The position numbers and the translations under genes are program-made. A stretch of 64,000 bases of DNA from Zoogloea oleivorans. GTDB lineage: Bacteria; Pseudomonadota; Gammaproteobacteria; Burkholderiales; Rhodocyclaceae. The notes below the pieces were generated by a model, which was given only the letters and a program-made list of their open reading frames with translations, was not told the DNA's origin and searched no databases. This document shows, piece by piece, positions 1 to 9,125 of the stretch. The stretch's first letter is position 1, and every line of letters begins with the position of its first letter. The stretch spans positions 26,055-90,054 of the forward strand of contig NZ_SDKK01000007.1 of assembly GCF_008107625.1 (NCBI RefSeq). Reading direction: 5' to 3'.

Positions 1-1
1 C

Positions 2-124
2 ATGCTCAACGCCACTCTCGACGGCCCCACGTCGCAAATGGTGACCGACCGTCTCGAAAAGGATTACACCAAGTCCTCCGAGCCAACCCTGTGCGGGCGC
101 CTCGAAAGCTGCATCCTCGTCTGA
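2..124 (+). CDS. C-terminal end of an unidentified protein (partial)
   Basis: An open frame enters from the left edge and stops with TGA at 122-124, giving about 40 residues that end in CGRLESCILV. Third codon positions are almost all G or C, as in neighbouring genes, which supports real coding. The ATG at 2 is probably internal. Two cysteines lie near the C-terminus, but the fragment is too short to assign a family. Confidence 0.5.
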   Translation: MLNATLDGPTSQMVTDRLEKDYTKSSEPTLCGRLESCILV

Positions 125-351
125 ATCTCCTCGCGAGCCCCAGGTCTGCGCCCCCCGCCGTTTCCACTGCAGCACAGAAAAACGGCCCTATCCAGACCGT
201 AGGGGTACACCGCGCTTGCAGGCGGCTGTGATGGGGGTCGCATCCGCCTGTTCTTTCCCCCCTACCCGTTCAACATCTGTGAGGAAGTGCCGCAAGCCCT
301 GTGCAGGCGGCCCCTATTCTGGCCACCACTCGATACCGACTGGTGTGCATC
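125..351. other. Intergenic region upstream of the PEP-CTERM gene
   Basis: This stretch of about 230 bases contains no convincing gene. It separates the left-edge gene from the PEP-CTERM protein and presumably holds the latter's promoter. No recognisable operator or terminator was seen. Confidence 0.4.
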
Positions 352-1194
352 ATGAAAAAGAACTTCCTGCCCAGCCTCGCCCTCGCCCTTGCTGCCGTAG
401 CAAACCCCCTCCTGGCGCATGCCGGCAGCCTGACAATTGACGGCAACTTCGCCGACTGGGGCGTCACCAACAACGGCAGGGTATCCGGATGGACGCCTAA
501 TGCAGAGGTACTGTTCGCCGTCGAAGACCAGAGCAACGCCAACGGCGGCTATCTGTCCCCCGGCTGGGGCGGTCAGGCCTACGATGCGGAAGCCATGTAC
601 CTGACCTGGTACACCAAGGCTGATAACCAGACCTACCTGGCCATCGGCCTGATCACCGGCCACGACCCCAGCACCGCGACCACCGCCAACAGCTTCGGCC
701 GTGGCGACTTCGCCATCGATTTCGGCCACGACGGCATCTGGGACTTCGGCATCCTGACCGCCGACCGCAGCGCCACACTGAAGCAGGGCGACGTCGTCAG
801 CACCGCCAAGAGCGACTGGGCCACCGGCCTGTGGAGCGCCCCGGGCGTCTACGACCCGAACAACTCCCCCTACATCACCAAGGTAAACACCGGCACGGAC
901 GTCGGCAACGCCGCGATGGCCATCTCTGGCCGCTTCAGCAACATGGGCACCCTCGGCGGCGTGCACTGGTTCTACGAAGTGGAAATCCCGGTCACCGTCT
1001 TCGGCCAGCACTGGCAGGGCGACACGCCGTCGGAGAGCTTCGATGTGCAATGGACCATGCTCTGCGCCAACGACATCATCACGCTCGACCCGCCCGTCTC
1101 CACCGTCGCAGAGCCGGCTTCCATGGCCCTGGTGCTTGGCGCCCTCGGCGTGAGCGGACTCATCCGCCGCCGCCAGAAGAACACAAGCCGGTGA
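352..1194 (+). CDS. PEP-CTERM sorting domain protein
   Basis: A 280-residue exported protein. It begins with a signal peptide (MKKNFLPSLALALAAVANPL, then AHAG). It ends with a PEP-CTERM sorting signal: AEPAS, a short hydrophobic helix (MALVLGALGVSGL) and an arginine cluster (IRRRQK). PEP-CTERM proteins are processed by exosortase and usually end up on the cell surface or in extracellular polymer. The middle is rich in Trp, Asp and Gly (DGNFADWG, DFGHDGIWDFG) and resembles a secreted beta-sandwich domain, but I cannot name the fold. I chose ATG 352 because it gives an immediate signal peptide; an in-frame ATG at 301 would prepend a non-signal sequence. Exosortase and EPS genes are not in the window. 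It is convergent with leuA. Confidence 0.85.
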   Translation: MKKNFLPSLALALAAVANPLLAHAGSLTIDGNFADWGVTNNGRVSGWTPNAEVLFAVEDQSNANGGYLSPGWGGQAYDAEAMYLTWYTKADNQTYLAIGLITGHDPSTATTANSFGRGDFAIDFGHDGIWDFGILTADRSATLKQGDVVSTAKSDWATGLWSAPGVYDPNNSPYITKVNTGTDVGNAAMAISGRFSNMGTLGGVHWFYEVEIPVTVFGQHWQGDTPSESFDVQWTMLCANDIITLDPPVSTVAEPASMALVLGALGVSGLIRRRQKNTSR

Positions 1195-1215
1195 TGGCCA
1201 ATAACACGCCTGCCA

Positions 1216-2898
1216 TCAGGCCGGCACGGCGTCCTGCACACTCGCACGGGAACGATTGGCTCCGCTGATGAGCGCCTTGATCGATGCGGTGACGATATTG
1301 GCATCGATGCCAACCCCGTAGCAGTCGCTCTTGCTGCCGGCCACCTCCATGAAGGCGCAGGCGCGGGCATTACCATCCTCGCCAACCGGAACCATCGAAC
1401 GCTCCTCGTAGCTGCGCACCTGAATGCCGATGCCGCCACTCTGAAGGGCATGCACGGCGGCATTGATCGGGCCATTGCCTTCGCCGGTAAGCTCTTGCGG
1501 CACGCCATCGATATCGACACGCAAGCGGATGCCCTGGGCGGCGCCATTCTCGAAGAGCTGGTGCCCGCAATAGCGCACCGGAACGGCGGCATCGAGGTAG
1601 GTATCGGCAAACAAGCCCCAGATTTCCTCGGCACTCACTTCGCCACCATGCGCGTCGGTGTGCTGCTGGACAACGCCGGAAAACTCGACCTGCAAGCGGC
1701 GCGGCATGACGACGCCGTGTTCGTTTTCCATCAACCAGGCGATTCCCCCCTTGCCGGACTGGCTGTTGACGCGGATCACCGAATCGTAACTGCGGCCGAC
1801 GTCGGCCGGGTCGATAGGCAAGTAAGGCACACTCCACAAGCCATCCGCCTGCTGCGCGGAAAAACCCTTCTTGATGGCGTCCTGGTGCGAGCCCGAGAAA
1901 GCCGTAAAGACGAGATCGCCCACATACGGATGGCGCGGGTGAATCGGCAACTGGGTGCAATGCTCGTAGGTGCGGGCCACGGCGTTGATGTCCGAGAAGT
2001 CGAGCTGCGGATCGACGCCCTGGGTGTGCATGTTGAGGGCAAGAGTCACGAGGTCCACGTTGCCGGTGCGCTCGCCGTTGCCGAAGAGACAGCCCTCGAC
2101 GCGGTCGGCGCCGGCCATCAAGCCGAGTTCGGCAGCCGCCACCGCCGTACCGCGGTCGTTGTGCGGATGGAGGCTGATGAGCACGCTGTCGCGGCGGGCG
2201 AGGTTGCGGTGCATCCACTCGATCTGGTCAGCGTAGATGTTCGGCGTGGCCACTTCCACCGTGGTCGGGAGATTGAGGATGACCTTGCGTTCGGGCGTGG
2301 CACCCCAGGCTTCGGTCACGGCGTTGCACACTTCGAGGGCGAAATCGAGCTCGGTGGCCGTGAAGGTTTCCGGGCTGTATTCGAGCACGAACTCGGTTTC
2401 CGGCTGGGCTTCGGCAAGCGTCTTGATGAGTTTGACGGCATCCACCGCCATCTTCACCACCTCCGGCTTGCTCATGCCGAACACGTTCTCGCGGAAGGGT
2501 TTGGAGGTGGCGTTATAGACGTGAACGATGGCGCGCTTGATACCCTTGAGCGACTCGAAGGTGCGGCGAATGAGGTGTTCGCGCGCCTGGGTGAGCACCT
2601 CGATGGTGACGTCATCGGGGATGTGATTGCCTTCGATCAAGCCACGTACAAAATCGAACTCGGTCTGCGAGGCGGACGGAAAGGCCACTTCGATTTCCTT
2701 GAAGCCGACGGCGCAAAGTGTCTCGAACATCCGCATTTTCTTCTCGCCGTTCATCGGTTCGAAGAGCGACTGGTTGCCATCGCGAAGATCGGTGCTCATC
2801 CAGATCGGCGCGGTGTCGATGACACGGCTGGGCCATTGGCGATCGGTGAGTTGAACCTGCGGAAAGGCGTTGTATTTGGCGACGGTTTGCTGCGGCAT
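1216..2898 (-). CDS. leuA: 2-isopropylmalate synthase
   Basis: A 560-residue enzyme that condenses acetyl-CoA with 2-oxoisovalerate in the first committed step of leucine synthesis. Its length and sequence fit the longer LeuA subtype, as in Mycobacterium, rather than the approximately 515-residue subtype. The catalytic N-terminal barrel carries [15 protein letters not shown] (about residues 35-49), and the metal-binding LHPHNDRG segment lies near 240. The C-terminal regulatory domain starts around 430 and includes [13 protein letters not shown], consistent with leucine feedback control. It is transcribed away from an Lrp/AsnC-type regulator across a 120-base gap, which suggests local control. 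Confidence 0.96.
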   Translation of the reverse strand: MPQQTVAKYNAFPQVQLTDRQWPSRVIDTAPIWMSTDLRDGNQSLFEPMNGEKKMRMFETLCAVGFKEIEVAFPSASQTEFDFVRGLIEGNHIPDDVTIEVLTQAREHLIRRTFESLKGIKRAIVHVYNATSKPFRENVFGMSKPEVVKMAVDAVKLIKTLAEAQPETEFVLEYSPETFTATELDFALEVCNAVTEAWGATPERKVILNLPTTVEVATPNIYADQIEWMHRNLARRDSVLISLHPHNDRGTAVAAAELGLMAGADRVEGCLFGNGERTGNVDLVTLALNMHTQGVDPQLDFSDINAVARTYEHCTQLPIHPRHPYVGDLVFTAFSGSHQDAIKKGFSAQQADGLWSVPYLPIDPADVGRSYDSVIRVNSQSGKGGIAWLMENEHGVVMPRRLQVEFSGVVQQHTDAHGGEVSAEEIWGLFADTYLDAAVPVRYCGHQLFENGAAQGIRLRVDIDGVPQELTGEGNGPINAAVHALQSGGIGIQVRSYEERSMVPVGEDGNARACAFMEVAGSKSDCYGVGIDANIVTASIKALISGANRSRASVQDAVPA

Positions 2899-3018
2899 GA
2901 TAAGGCTCCGAAAGATTTTTTCAATGCAGCAATCTTACGGAAAAGTGCTTGGCAGACCCTTGCGTTTCATGGCCAGCCGCCTACCATTATCAGCATAAAA
3001 TTTTTCCAAATACAAAAA

Positions 3019-3498
3019 ATGAGCAACTTAATAGCTATGGACCGTTACGACCGGCAGATTCTCGCCATCCTGCAGCAGGAAGGGCGGATCAGCAATCAGG
3101 ATCTGGCCGACCGTATTGGCCTGTCGCCCTCCCCCTGCCTGCGCCGGGTACGCACGCTCGAGGAAGCCGGACTGATCATCGGCTACCGGGCGTTTCTTGA
3201 TGCCAGGAAACTCGGCCTGACACTGATGGCCCTGATCGGAATCTCGATGGATCTGCACACTCCGGAACGTTTCGCCCAGCTCGAGGCGAGCATCACGGAG
3301 ATTCCGGAAGTGCTCGAATGCCTGCTGATCACTGGCCAACAGTCCGATTACCAGTTGAAGGTGGTCGTCCGTGACATGGATGCGTATCAGGACTTGCTGC
3401 TCAACAAGATCACCCGCATCCAGGGCGTGACCGGTGTTCACACCAGTTTTGTCCTGCGCCGGGTTGTCGATCGCACGGCCCTTCCCGTCACCGGCTGA
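3019..3498 (+). CDS. Lrp/AsnC family transcriptional regulator
   Basis: A 159-residue protein with the standard two-domain Lrp layout. The N-terminal winged helix-turn-helix (about 8-60) contains DRYDRQILAILQQEGRISNQ and LSPSPCLRRVRTLEEAGLI. A C-terminal RAM ligand-binding/oligomerisation domain follows (about 70-150, with ECLLITGQQSDYQLKVVV). ATG 3019 (MSNLIAMDRYD) and ATG 3037 (MDRYD) are both possible starts; 3037 would fit the typical family start. The gene is divergent from leuA, so regulation of leuA or amino-acid metabolism is likely but inferred. Confidence 0.93.
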   Translation: MSNLIAMDRYDRQILAILQQEGRISNQDLADRIGLSPSPCLRRVRTLEEAGLIIGYRAFLDARKLGLTLMALIGISMDLHTPERFAQLEASITEIPEVLECLLITGQQSDYQLKVVVRDMDAYQDLLLNKITRIQGVTGVHTSFVLRRVVDRTALPVTG

Positions 3499-3507
3499 AG
3501 CACAAGC

Positions 3508-4035
3508 CTAGCCCAGCGGCCAGGCGGCAAGACGCCGGTAATCGGCTCCGGCCGTCGAGGGGCAGGATTCCATCAGCACCCATTCGCCCACCGGCCACGC
3601 GAGGGGAGTCATCGCCGGCAGTTCGCCGACGGGACGTGCCTTGCACAACAGCGTGATGTGGGGAGAAAAGGAGTCTGATCCGCCCGGCAAACCGAGCGCG
3701 ACGAGTTGCTGGCGGATGGCGCTGACGAGCTGATCCAGCGCTTCCGGCTGCGCGCGGCAGCCGCCCCACACAATCCGGTTGTGTTTCCAGTAGCCAAGCG
3801 TGTCCACAACCAGCTGGAATGGCCGGCCCTTGATCCGGCTCATCGCCGCCAGCAGTGCCGGAATACGCGACTCGGGTACATCGCCGAGGAAGGCCAGGGT
3901 CAGATGCAGGGTCTTGACGCGCATCTGCCGGCCGCCACACACCCTGAAGGCCTCGGCCGACACCGTCTGCAGCCGCCCGGCCAGCTCGGGCCCTGGCCAC
4001 AGGGCCAGGAAGAGACGACGACGGGCTTCAGCCAT
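3508..4035 (-). CDS. thpR: RNA 2',3'-cyclic phosphodiesterase (LigT/2H family)
   Basis: A 175-residue member of the 2H phosphoesterase superfamily. Both catalytic motifs are visible: HLTLAFLG (about residues 43-50) and HITLLC (about 127-132). The family hydrolyses 2',3'-cyclic phosphates on RNA ends and was first noted as a tRNA-half ligase. It is the last gene of an ispD-ispF-thpR operon; its start overlaps the ispF stop by 8 bases, implying translational coupling. No functional link with isoprenoid synthesis is known. Confidence 0.92.
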   Translation of the reverse strand: MAEARRRLFLALWPGPELAGRLQTVSAEAFRVCGGRQMRVKTLHLTLAFLGDVPESRIPALLAAMSRIKGRPFQLVVDTLGYWKHNRIVWGGCRAQPEALDQLVSAIRQQLVALGLPGGSDSFSPHITLLCKARPVGELPAMTPLAWPVGEWVLMESCPSTAGADYRRLAAWPLG

Positions 4036-4522
4036 CTAGCCGCACCATCAAGGCCACGGCCTGGGAGGCGATGCCTTCGCCGCGGCCGGTGAAGCCGAGT
4101 TTTTCGGTAGTCTTGCCCTTCACGTTCACCGCCGCCGGATCGACGCCCAGATCAGCGGCAATGTTGGCGATCATCGCCGGCACGTGGGGCAAAATCTTCG
4201 GCGCCCGGGCGATCACCGTGGCGTCCACATTCACCGTCTGCCAACCGGCCGCCCGGGCTGCCGCAGCGGCTTCGCGCAGCAGCACGCGGGAATCCGCACC
4301 CTCGAAACGGGGATCGGTATCCGGAAAATGCCGGCCGATATCGCCAAGACCGGCGGCTCCGAGGATCGCGTCGGTAATAGTGTGCAGCAGCACGTCGGCG
4401 TCGGAATGGCCCAAAAGACCTTTGGCAAACGGAATGGTCACCCCGCCGATGATCAGCGGGCGGCCGGGAACGAGGGCATGGACGTCAAAGCCCTGCCCGA
4501 TGCGGAACGGAACCATGCTCAT
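4028..4522 (-). CDS. ispF: 2-C-methyl-D-erythritol 2,4-cyclodiphosphate synthase
   Basis: A 164-residue enzyme of the MEP isoprenoid pathway that cyclises CDP-methylerythritol 2-phosphate with loss of CMP. The zinc-site motif is [21 protein letters not shown] at the N-terminus, followed by [10 protein letters not shown] and a C-terminal [18 protein letters not shown] placed the start at ATG 4522 because it overlaps the ispD stop as ATGA; the next in-frame ATG (4516) is also possible. A longer upstream reading would only run antisense-like sequence from ispD. Confidence 0.97.
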   Translation of the reverse strand: MSMVPFRIGQGFDVHALVPGRPLIIGGVTIPFAKGLLGHSDADVLLHTITDAILGAAGLGDIGRHFPDTDPRFEGADSRVLLREAAAAARAAGWQTVNVDATVIARAPKILPHVPAMIANIAADLGVDPAAVNVKGKTTEKLGFTGRGEGIASQAVALMVRLDG

Positions 4523-5226
4523 GAGGCTTCCTCGCGGTGCTGGAGAATCCACTCGGCCAGATGCAGATCGAGGGGATAAGTGACTTTCAGGTTGGTCGGA
4601 TCGCCCCGCACCAGCCGCGGCCGCAGGCCCATGGCCTCGATGGCGCTGGCCTCGTCGGTGACATTGCGGGCACTTTCTAGGGCCCGCTTGAGCATCACGT
4701 AGCGAAACATCTGCGGCGTCTGAGCCTGCCACAGACCATCGCGGGGCACGGTGGCAGCGATGTGCTGGTGACTGTCGGCTTGCTTGAGGGTATCAGCCAC
4801 CGGCACGGCAAGAATGCCGCCGACCTCGTCGTGGATGAGCTCGCGCACCAGATTCTCGATGTGCCACGGCGCCAGGCACGGACGCGCCGCATCATGAACC
4901 AGAACCCAGTCGGATTCGGACGTATCATCGGCAATGGCCCGCAAGCCGTTAAGCACGCTGTCGGCCCGCGAGGCGCCGCCGCAAAACAGGGGCACCAGAC
5001 GGTTGCCGAACGACGTCCAGTCGTGGCGGTCCCACTCCTGGTCACCGACCGACAGCACCACGTACACCCGGTCAATCACCGGCGACGCACACAGCGCCGC
5101 CAGGGTGTGACGGATAAGGGGCTGACCAAGCAGGGAAAGATATTGTTTGGGTTGTTCGCTGCGCATCCGGCTGCCGCTACCTGCGGCCGGAACAATCGCG
5201 AAACAACGGGTAGTCGGAATTCGCAT
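4519..5226 (-). CDS. ispD: 2-C-methyl-D-erythritol 4-phosphate cytidylyltransferase
   Basis: A 235-residue nucleotidyltransferase that joins CTP to MEP in the isoprenoid pathway. The N-terminal nucleotide-binding loop reads [20 protein letters not shown], followed by VHDAARPCL and a conserved C-terminal [14 protein letters not shown] segment. Length is normal for the family. It is the first gene of the ispD-ispF-thpR operon, with a 4-base ATGA overlap to ispF. Confidence 0.97.
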   Translation of the reverse strand: MRIPTTRCFAIVPAAGSGSRMRSEQPKQYLSLLGQPLIRHTLAALCASPVIDRVYVVLSVGDQEWDRHDWTSFGNRLVPLFCGGASRADSVLNGLRAIADDTSESDWVLVHDAARPCLAPWHIENLVRELIHDEVGGILAVPVADTLKQADSHQHIAATVPRDGLWQAQTPQMFRYVMLKRALESARNVTDEASAIEAMGLRPRLVRGDPTNLKVTYPLDLHLAEWILQHREEAS

Positions 5227-5297
5227 CGCGCAATTCTACTCAATGTCTAGCGCGATTCTGCCGCTGATTAGGTTTCATCCACTCCGGGATAGCCGCC

Positions 5298-6566
5298 ATG
5301 TTGTTCTCCCTACCCTTTGAAACCCGTCAGCTGGAAGCCCTCTTCCTGGCCACCGCCATCGGCCTGCTGATGGGCCTGGAGCGCGAGCGTCGCCCGGCCG
5401 CCCTGGCGGGCGTACGCACTTTCGGGCTCACCGGACTGCTCGGCGCGCTGGCCGGCCTGCTGGCCGAACAGCTCGCCACGCCAGGCCTCCTGATCGCCGG
5501 TTTCGTGCTGGTGGCGGCCATGATCATCGCTGCCAATTTCCGCCAGCCGGAACCCAATGATCCGGGCACCACCTCGGTCGTCGCCCTGCTCGTCTGCTAC
5601 TGCCTGGGGGCGATGGTGTGGGTCGGCCAGGGGCGCCTTGCCGTTATGGCGGCAGTGGGCTCGACGATGTTGCTCTACTTCAAGTCGGAACTGCGCGGCG
5701 TGGCTTCCCGCCTGACCAGCCAGGACTGGCGCTCGATCCTGCAGTTCTCGGTGCTGTCGCTGATCGTCCTGCCGATCCTGCCCAACCACGGTTTCGGCCC
5801 CTATGAGGCGATCAACCCCCACCAGGTGTGGCTGATGATCGTGCTGATCTCCGGCGTCAGCCTCGCCGGCTACGCCGCCCTGCGCCTGATCGGTGCCCGC
5901 TACGGCGCACCCCTGCTCGGCCTTTTCGGCGGGCTGGTGTCGAGCACTGCCACCACCATGGTGTTTGCCCGCCATGCCCGCGAAAACCCGGCCATGGCCC
6001 CCACCGCCACGCTGGTCATCCTGTTGGCCAACCTGATCATGGTGGTACGTGTTCTGGCCATTGCCGGCGTGCTCTCTCCTTCAGTGCTCCCCGAGCTGGC
6101 CACCGGCTGCCTGCTGGCCATCCTGATCGGCTCCGTGGTGATTGCCGTGAACTGGCGCCAGCTGGCCGCCCAGGAAGGCCTGCCGATTCCTGAAACCCGC
6201 AACCCGACCGAGCTGCGCACGGCCATGGGCTTCGGTCTGCTCTACGCCGGTGTATTGCTGTGCGCAGCCTGGCTGTCGGACAGCGCCGGCCAGGGCGGGC
6301 TGTACCTGCTGGCCTTCGCCTCCGGCCTCACCGATGTGGACGCCATCGCCCTGTCCACCCTGCGCCTGCTCAACCTGGGCAAGATGGAAACGACACCAAC
6401 AGCCATTGCCATCCTGCTCGCCATGCTCGCCAACCTCACTTTCAAGACCGGACTGGCCTTCGGTCTCGGTGGGCGCGCCCTCGGCTGGCGGGTGGTGGGC
6501 GGCATGCTGGCGGTTGGCGCCGGGCTGGGCGGCGGGATCGCATGGTTGCTGCGCCCGGTCCTATAA
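5298..6566 (+). CDS. MgtC/SapB family membrane protein with DUF4010 domain
   Basis: A 422-residue polytopic inner-membrane protein. The N-terminal third is MgtC/SapB-like, with the signature LFLATAIGLLMGLERERRPA (about 15-34) followed by closely spaced helices. The remainder fits the DUF4010 extension, with around ten hydrophobic segments, SSTATTMVFARHARENP (about 219-235) and TDVDAIALSTLRL near 350. MgtC relatives are tied to magnesium/phosphate homeostasis; the DUF4010 fusion has no assigned function. It stands alone, divergent from ispD. Confidence 0.85.
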   Translation: MLFSLPFETRQLEALFLATAIGLLMGLERERRPAALAGVRTFGLTGLLGALAGLLAEQLATPGLLIAGFVLVAAMIIAANFRQPEPNDPGTTSVVALLVCYCLGAMVWVGQGRLAVMAAVGSTMLLYFKSELRGVASRLTSQDWRSILQFSVLSLIVLPILPNHGFGPYEAINPHQVWLMIVLISGVSLAGYAALRLIGARYGAPLLGLFGGLVSSTATTMVFARHARENPAMAPTATLVILLANLIMVVRVLAIAGVLSPSVLPELATGCLLAILIGSVVIAVNWRQLAAQEGLPIPETRNPTELRTAMGFGLLYAGVLLCAAWLSDSAGQGGLYLLAFASGLTDVDAIALSTLRLLNLGKMETTPTAIAILLAMLANLTFKTGLAFGLGGRALGWRVVGGMLAVGAGLGGGIAWLLRPVL

Positions 6567-6606
6567 TGGAATCAAGGGTGTTCCCCGTTTCATCAAGAAG
6601 GAAATC

Positions 6607-7425
6607 ATGGCTCACGCGTCGCAACGCCTTCCGGCTGTAGCCGGGCTTTTCTACCCAGCCGATCCCCATAGCCTGCATGCCCAGGTAGCGGGCTTTCTGT
6701 CTGCGGCCATTCCCGCCGAAGTGGTGGATGCCCCAAAGGCGTTGATCGTGCCGCACGCGGGTTATATTTACTCAGGCGCAGTGGCCGCCAGCGCCTACGC
6801 CGAACTCGTGCAGCGGCGCGATGTGATCCGCCGGGTTTTGATTCTTTGCCCGACCCACCGGGTAGCAGTACGCGGCATGGCCCTGCCCGCGGCGCAATCC
6901 TTCATTACGCCATTGGGCGCGGTGGCCGTCGACCGGGAAGCCTGGCTGGCGGTGCGGGAAATGCCCGGTGTGATCGTCGATGACCTGCCCCACGCCGAAG
7001 AGCACGCCATCGAAGTGCAGCTGCCTTTCCTGCAAACCACGCTCGATCACTTTGAAATCCTGCCCATCGCCGTCGGTGACGTGGACGCCCGTCGGGTTGC
7101 AGCAGTTCTGGAAGCTCGGTGGGGAGGGCCGGAAACCCTGATCGTCATCAGCTCCGACTTGTCCCATTACCACCCCTACCGCCAGGCCCAGTGGCGCGAC
7201 AAGGCCACCATCGCGCAAATCCGTCAGCTCGACGCAACCCTGCTTTGTGAACAGGCCTGTGGCGCCGGCCCGATCAACGGCCTGCTCCTCGCCGCACAAC
7301 GCCACAACCTCAAACCCCACTTGCTCGACTTGCGCAATTCCGGCGACACGGCAGGCGACCGGGAGCGGGTGGTCGGCTACGCTTCGATTGTGTTTTCAGA
7401 GGAATGCGACCGTGCCCACCACTGA
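6607..7425 (+). CDS. amrB: AmmeMemoRadiSam system protein B (MEMO1 family)
   Basis: A 272-residue MEMO-fold protein, a relative of extradiol dioxygenases that in eukaryotes binds metal. Visible motifs are AVAGLFYPADP (about 10-20), VPHAGYIYSGAVAASAYA (about 48-65), HAEEHAIEVQLPFLQ and ISSDLSHYHPY. ATG 6607 has an upstream AGAAGGAAA ribosome site; a longer frame running back into the preceding gene is not used. It is the first gene of a three-gene operon with amrA (14-base overlap) and amrS. This trio is widely conserved but its reaction is not settled. Confidence 0.95.
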   Translation: MAHASQRLPAVAGLFYPADPHSLHAQVAGFLSAAIPAEVVDAPKALIVPHAGYIYSGAVAASAYAELVQRRDVIRRVLILCPTHRVAVRGMALPAAQSFITPLGAVAVDREAWLAVREMPGVIVDDLPHAEEHAIEVQLPFLQTTLDHFEILPIAVGDVDARRVAAVLEARWGGPETLIVISSDLSHYHPYRQAQWRDKATIAQIRQLDATLLCEQACGAGPINGLLLAAQRHNLKPHLLDLRNSGDTAGDRERVVGYASIVFSEECDRAHH

Positions 7426-7975
7426 CACCCTCGGCGTGGCGCTCCTGACCCAGGCCCGCAAGGCCATCGCCGATGCGCTCGGGCAGAGTGCCCCGGCGGC
7501 GCTTGAGCATCCCCGCCTCGCAGAGCGGGGCGCCACCTTCGTCACCCTGACCCTCGACGGCGACTTGCGCGGCTGTATCGGCAGCCTCAATGCCCACCGC
7601 ACACTGGGCGACGACGTACGCGAAAACGCCGTCTCCGCGGCCCTGCGCGATCCACGCTTCCCGCCGCTGTCGGCGAGCGAGTTCGCCCGGGTGAAAGTCG
7701 AAGTCTCCCTGCTCACCGAACCGGACTTCATGGAATTCCGCGACGAAGCCGATGCCCTCGCCCAGCTGGTTCCCGGCCGCGACGGGGTGATCTTCTTCAA
7801 CGGCTGCCAGAAGGCCACCTTTCTGCCCCAGGTATGGGAGCAGTTGCCGGACAAGCACACCTTTATGGCGGCCCTCAAGCAGAAGGCCCGCCTGCCCGTC
7901 GACTTCTGGGGGCCCAACGTCATGCTCGCCCGCTACCAGGTGCAAAAGTGGCACGAGGGCGAAACCCGGGAGTAA
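7412..7975 (+). CDS. amrA: AmmeMemoRadiSam system protein A (AMMECR1 family)
   Basis: A 187-residue AMMECR1-domain protein with the family hallmark LRGCIGSLNA (about 53-62) and the downstream sequence DPRFPPLSASEFARVKVEVS. GTG 7412 is chosen because it starts just inside amrB and gives a normal family length; upstream sequence in this frame is amrB read out of frame. It lies between amrB and amrS, three bases before the amrS ATG, so translational coupling is likely. Confidence 0.94.
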   Translation: MPTTDTLGVALLTQARKAIADALGQSAPAALEHPRLAERGATFVTLTLDGDLRGCIGSLNAHRTLGDDVRENAVSAALRDPRFPPLSASEFARVKVEVSLLTEPDFMEFRDEADALAQLVPGRDGVIFFNGCQKATFLPQVWEQLPDKHTFMAALKQKARLPVDFWGPNVMLARYQVQKWHEGETRE

Positions 7976-7978
7976 ATC

Positions 7979-9052
7979 ATGGACACCCACCCCGCCCGCT
8001 ACTGGCATGCCCTTGACGACGGCCGCATCCAGTGCGACCTGTGCCCGCGGGATTGTCGTCTCCACGAAGGCCAGCGCGGCGCCTGCTTCGTGCGCCAGAG
8101 GGTGGACGGCAAGATGGTCCTCACCACCTACGGGCGCAGTTCGGGCTTCTGCATTGATCCCATCGAGAAGAAACCGCTGAACCACTTCTACCCGGGCAGC
8201 AGTGTTTTCTCCTTTGGCACCGCCGGCTGCAACCTGGCCTGCAAGTTCTGCCAGAACTGGGATATTTCCAAGAGTCGCGACATGGACCGGCTGATGGATG
8301 CGGCGTCCCCGGTTGAAATCGCCAAGACGGCGGCCCGGCATGGCTGCCGCAGCGTCGCCTTCACCTACAACGACCCGGTGATTTTCGCCGAGTACGCCAT
8401 CGACACCGCCATCGCCTGCCATGAGCACGGCATCGCCACGGTGGCCGTCACCGCCGGCTACATCCACGCAGAACCGCGCCGCGACTTCTACGCCGTGATG
8501 GATGCCGCCAACGTCGACCTCAAGGCGTTCACCGAAGATTTCTACGTCCACCAGACCGGTGCCCACCTGGCTCCGGTACTCGACACCCTGCTCTACCTGC
8601 ACCACGAAACCCCGGTGTGGGTGGAAATCACCACCCTGCTGATCCCCGGCCTCAACGACTCCGACGCCGAGCTCACCGCACTATCGAAATGGGTGGCCAA
8701 CGAACTCGGGCCCGACGTACCCCTGCACTTCACCGCCTTCCACCCTGACTACAAGCTCGACCAGATTCCGCCGACCCCGCCGGCCACACTCAGCCGGGCC
8801 CGGCAGATTGCCCGCGATGCCGGCCTGCATTACGTCTACACCGGCAACGTGCACGACACCGACGGCGGCTCGACCCACTGCCCGTCCTGCGGGCAGGTCG
8901 TCATCGAACGGGACTGGTACGCCATCCTGGCCTATCGCCTGAATGCCAGCGGTGCCTGCAGCGCCTGCGGACATCCGGTAGCCGGACGTTTCGGGGAATT
9001 CAGCGGCGCTTTCGGGCCGCGCCGTGTTCCAGTGCACATTCACGCCAACTAG
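7979..9052 (+). CDS. amrS: AmmeMemoRadiSam system radical SAM enzyme
   Basis: A 357-residue radical SAM protein related to pyruvate-formate-lyase-activating enzymes. The cluster-binding motif CNLACKFCQNW lies at about 83-93 and is preceded by FGTAGC. Two extra cysteine sets suggest added metal sites: an N-terminal CDLCPRDC (about 18-25), and a C-terminal pair CPSCGQ and CSACGH (about 301-330). Last gene of the amrB-amrA-amrS operon. The substrate is unknown. Confidence 0.95.
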   Translation: MDTHPARYWHALDDGRIQCDLCPRDCRLHEGQRGACFVRQRVDGKMVLTTYGRSSGFCIDPIEKKPLNHFYPGSSVFSFGTAGCNLACKFCQNWDISKSRDMDRLMDAASPVEIAKTAARHGCRSVAFTYNDPVIFAEYAIDTAIACHEHGIATVAVTAGYIHAEPRRDFYAVMDAANVDLKAFTEDFYVHQTGAHLAPVLDTLLYLHHETPVWVEITTLLIPGLNDSDAELTALSKWVANELGPDVPLHFTAFHPDYKLDQIPPTPPATLSRARQIARDAGLHYVYTGNVHDTDGGSTHCPSCGQVVIERDWYAILAYRLNASGACSACGHPVAGRFGEFSGAFGPRRVPVHIHAN

Positions 9053-9125
9053 GCCGCCCCACGCCCTTGCAGCCTGTCCGGTGGCGTGCCATCGTCCGGA
9101 AAAATACAGGCTGCACCGTCCGATC

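Noticed and set aside
1450..3018. A long plus-strand frame running from within leuA into the Lrp gene
   Set aside because: The leuA-opposite part is a shadow; only the Lrp portion from 3019 has domain evidence.
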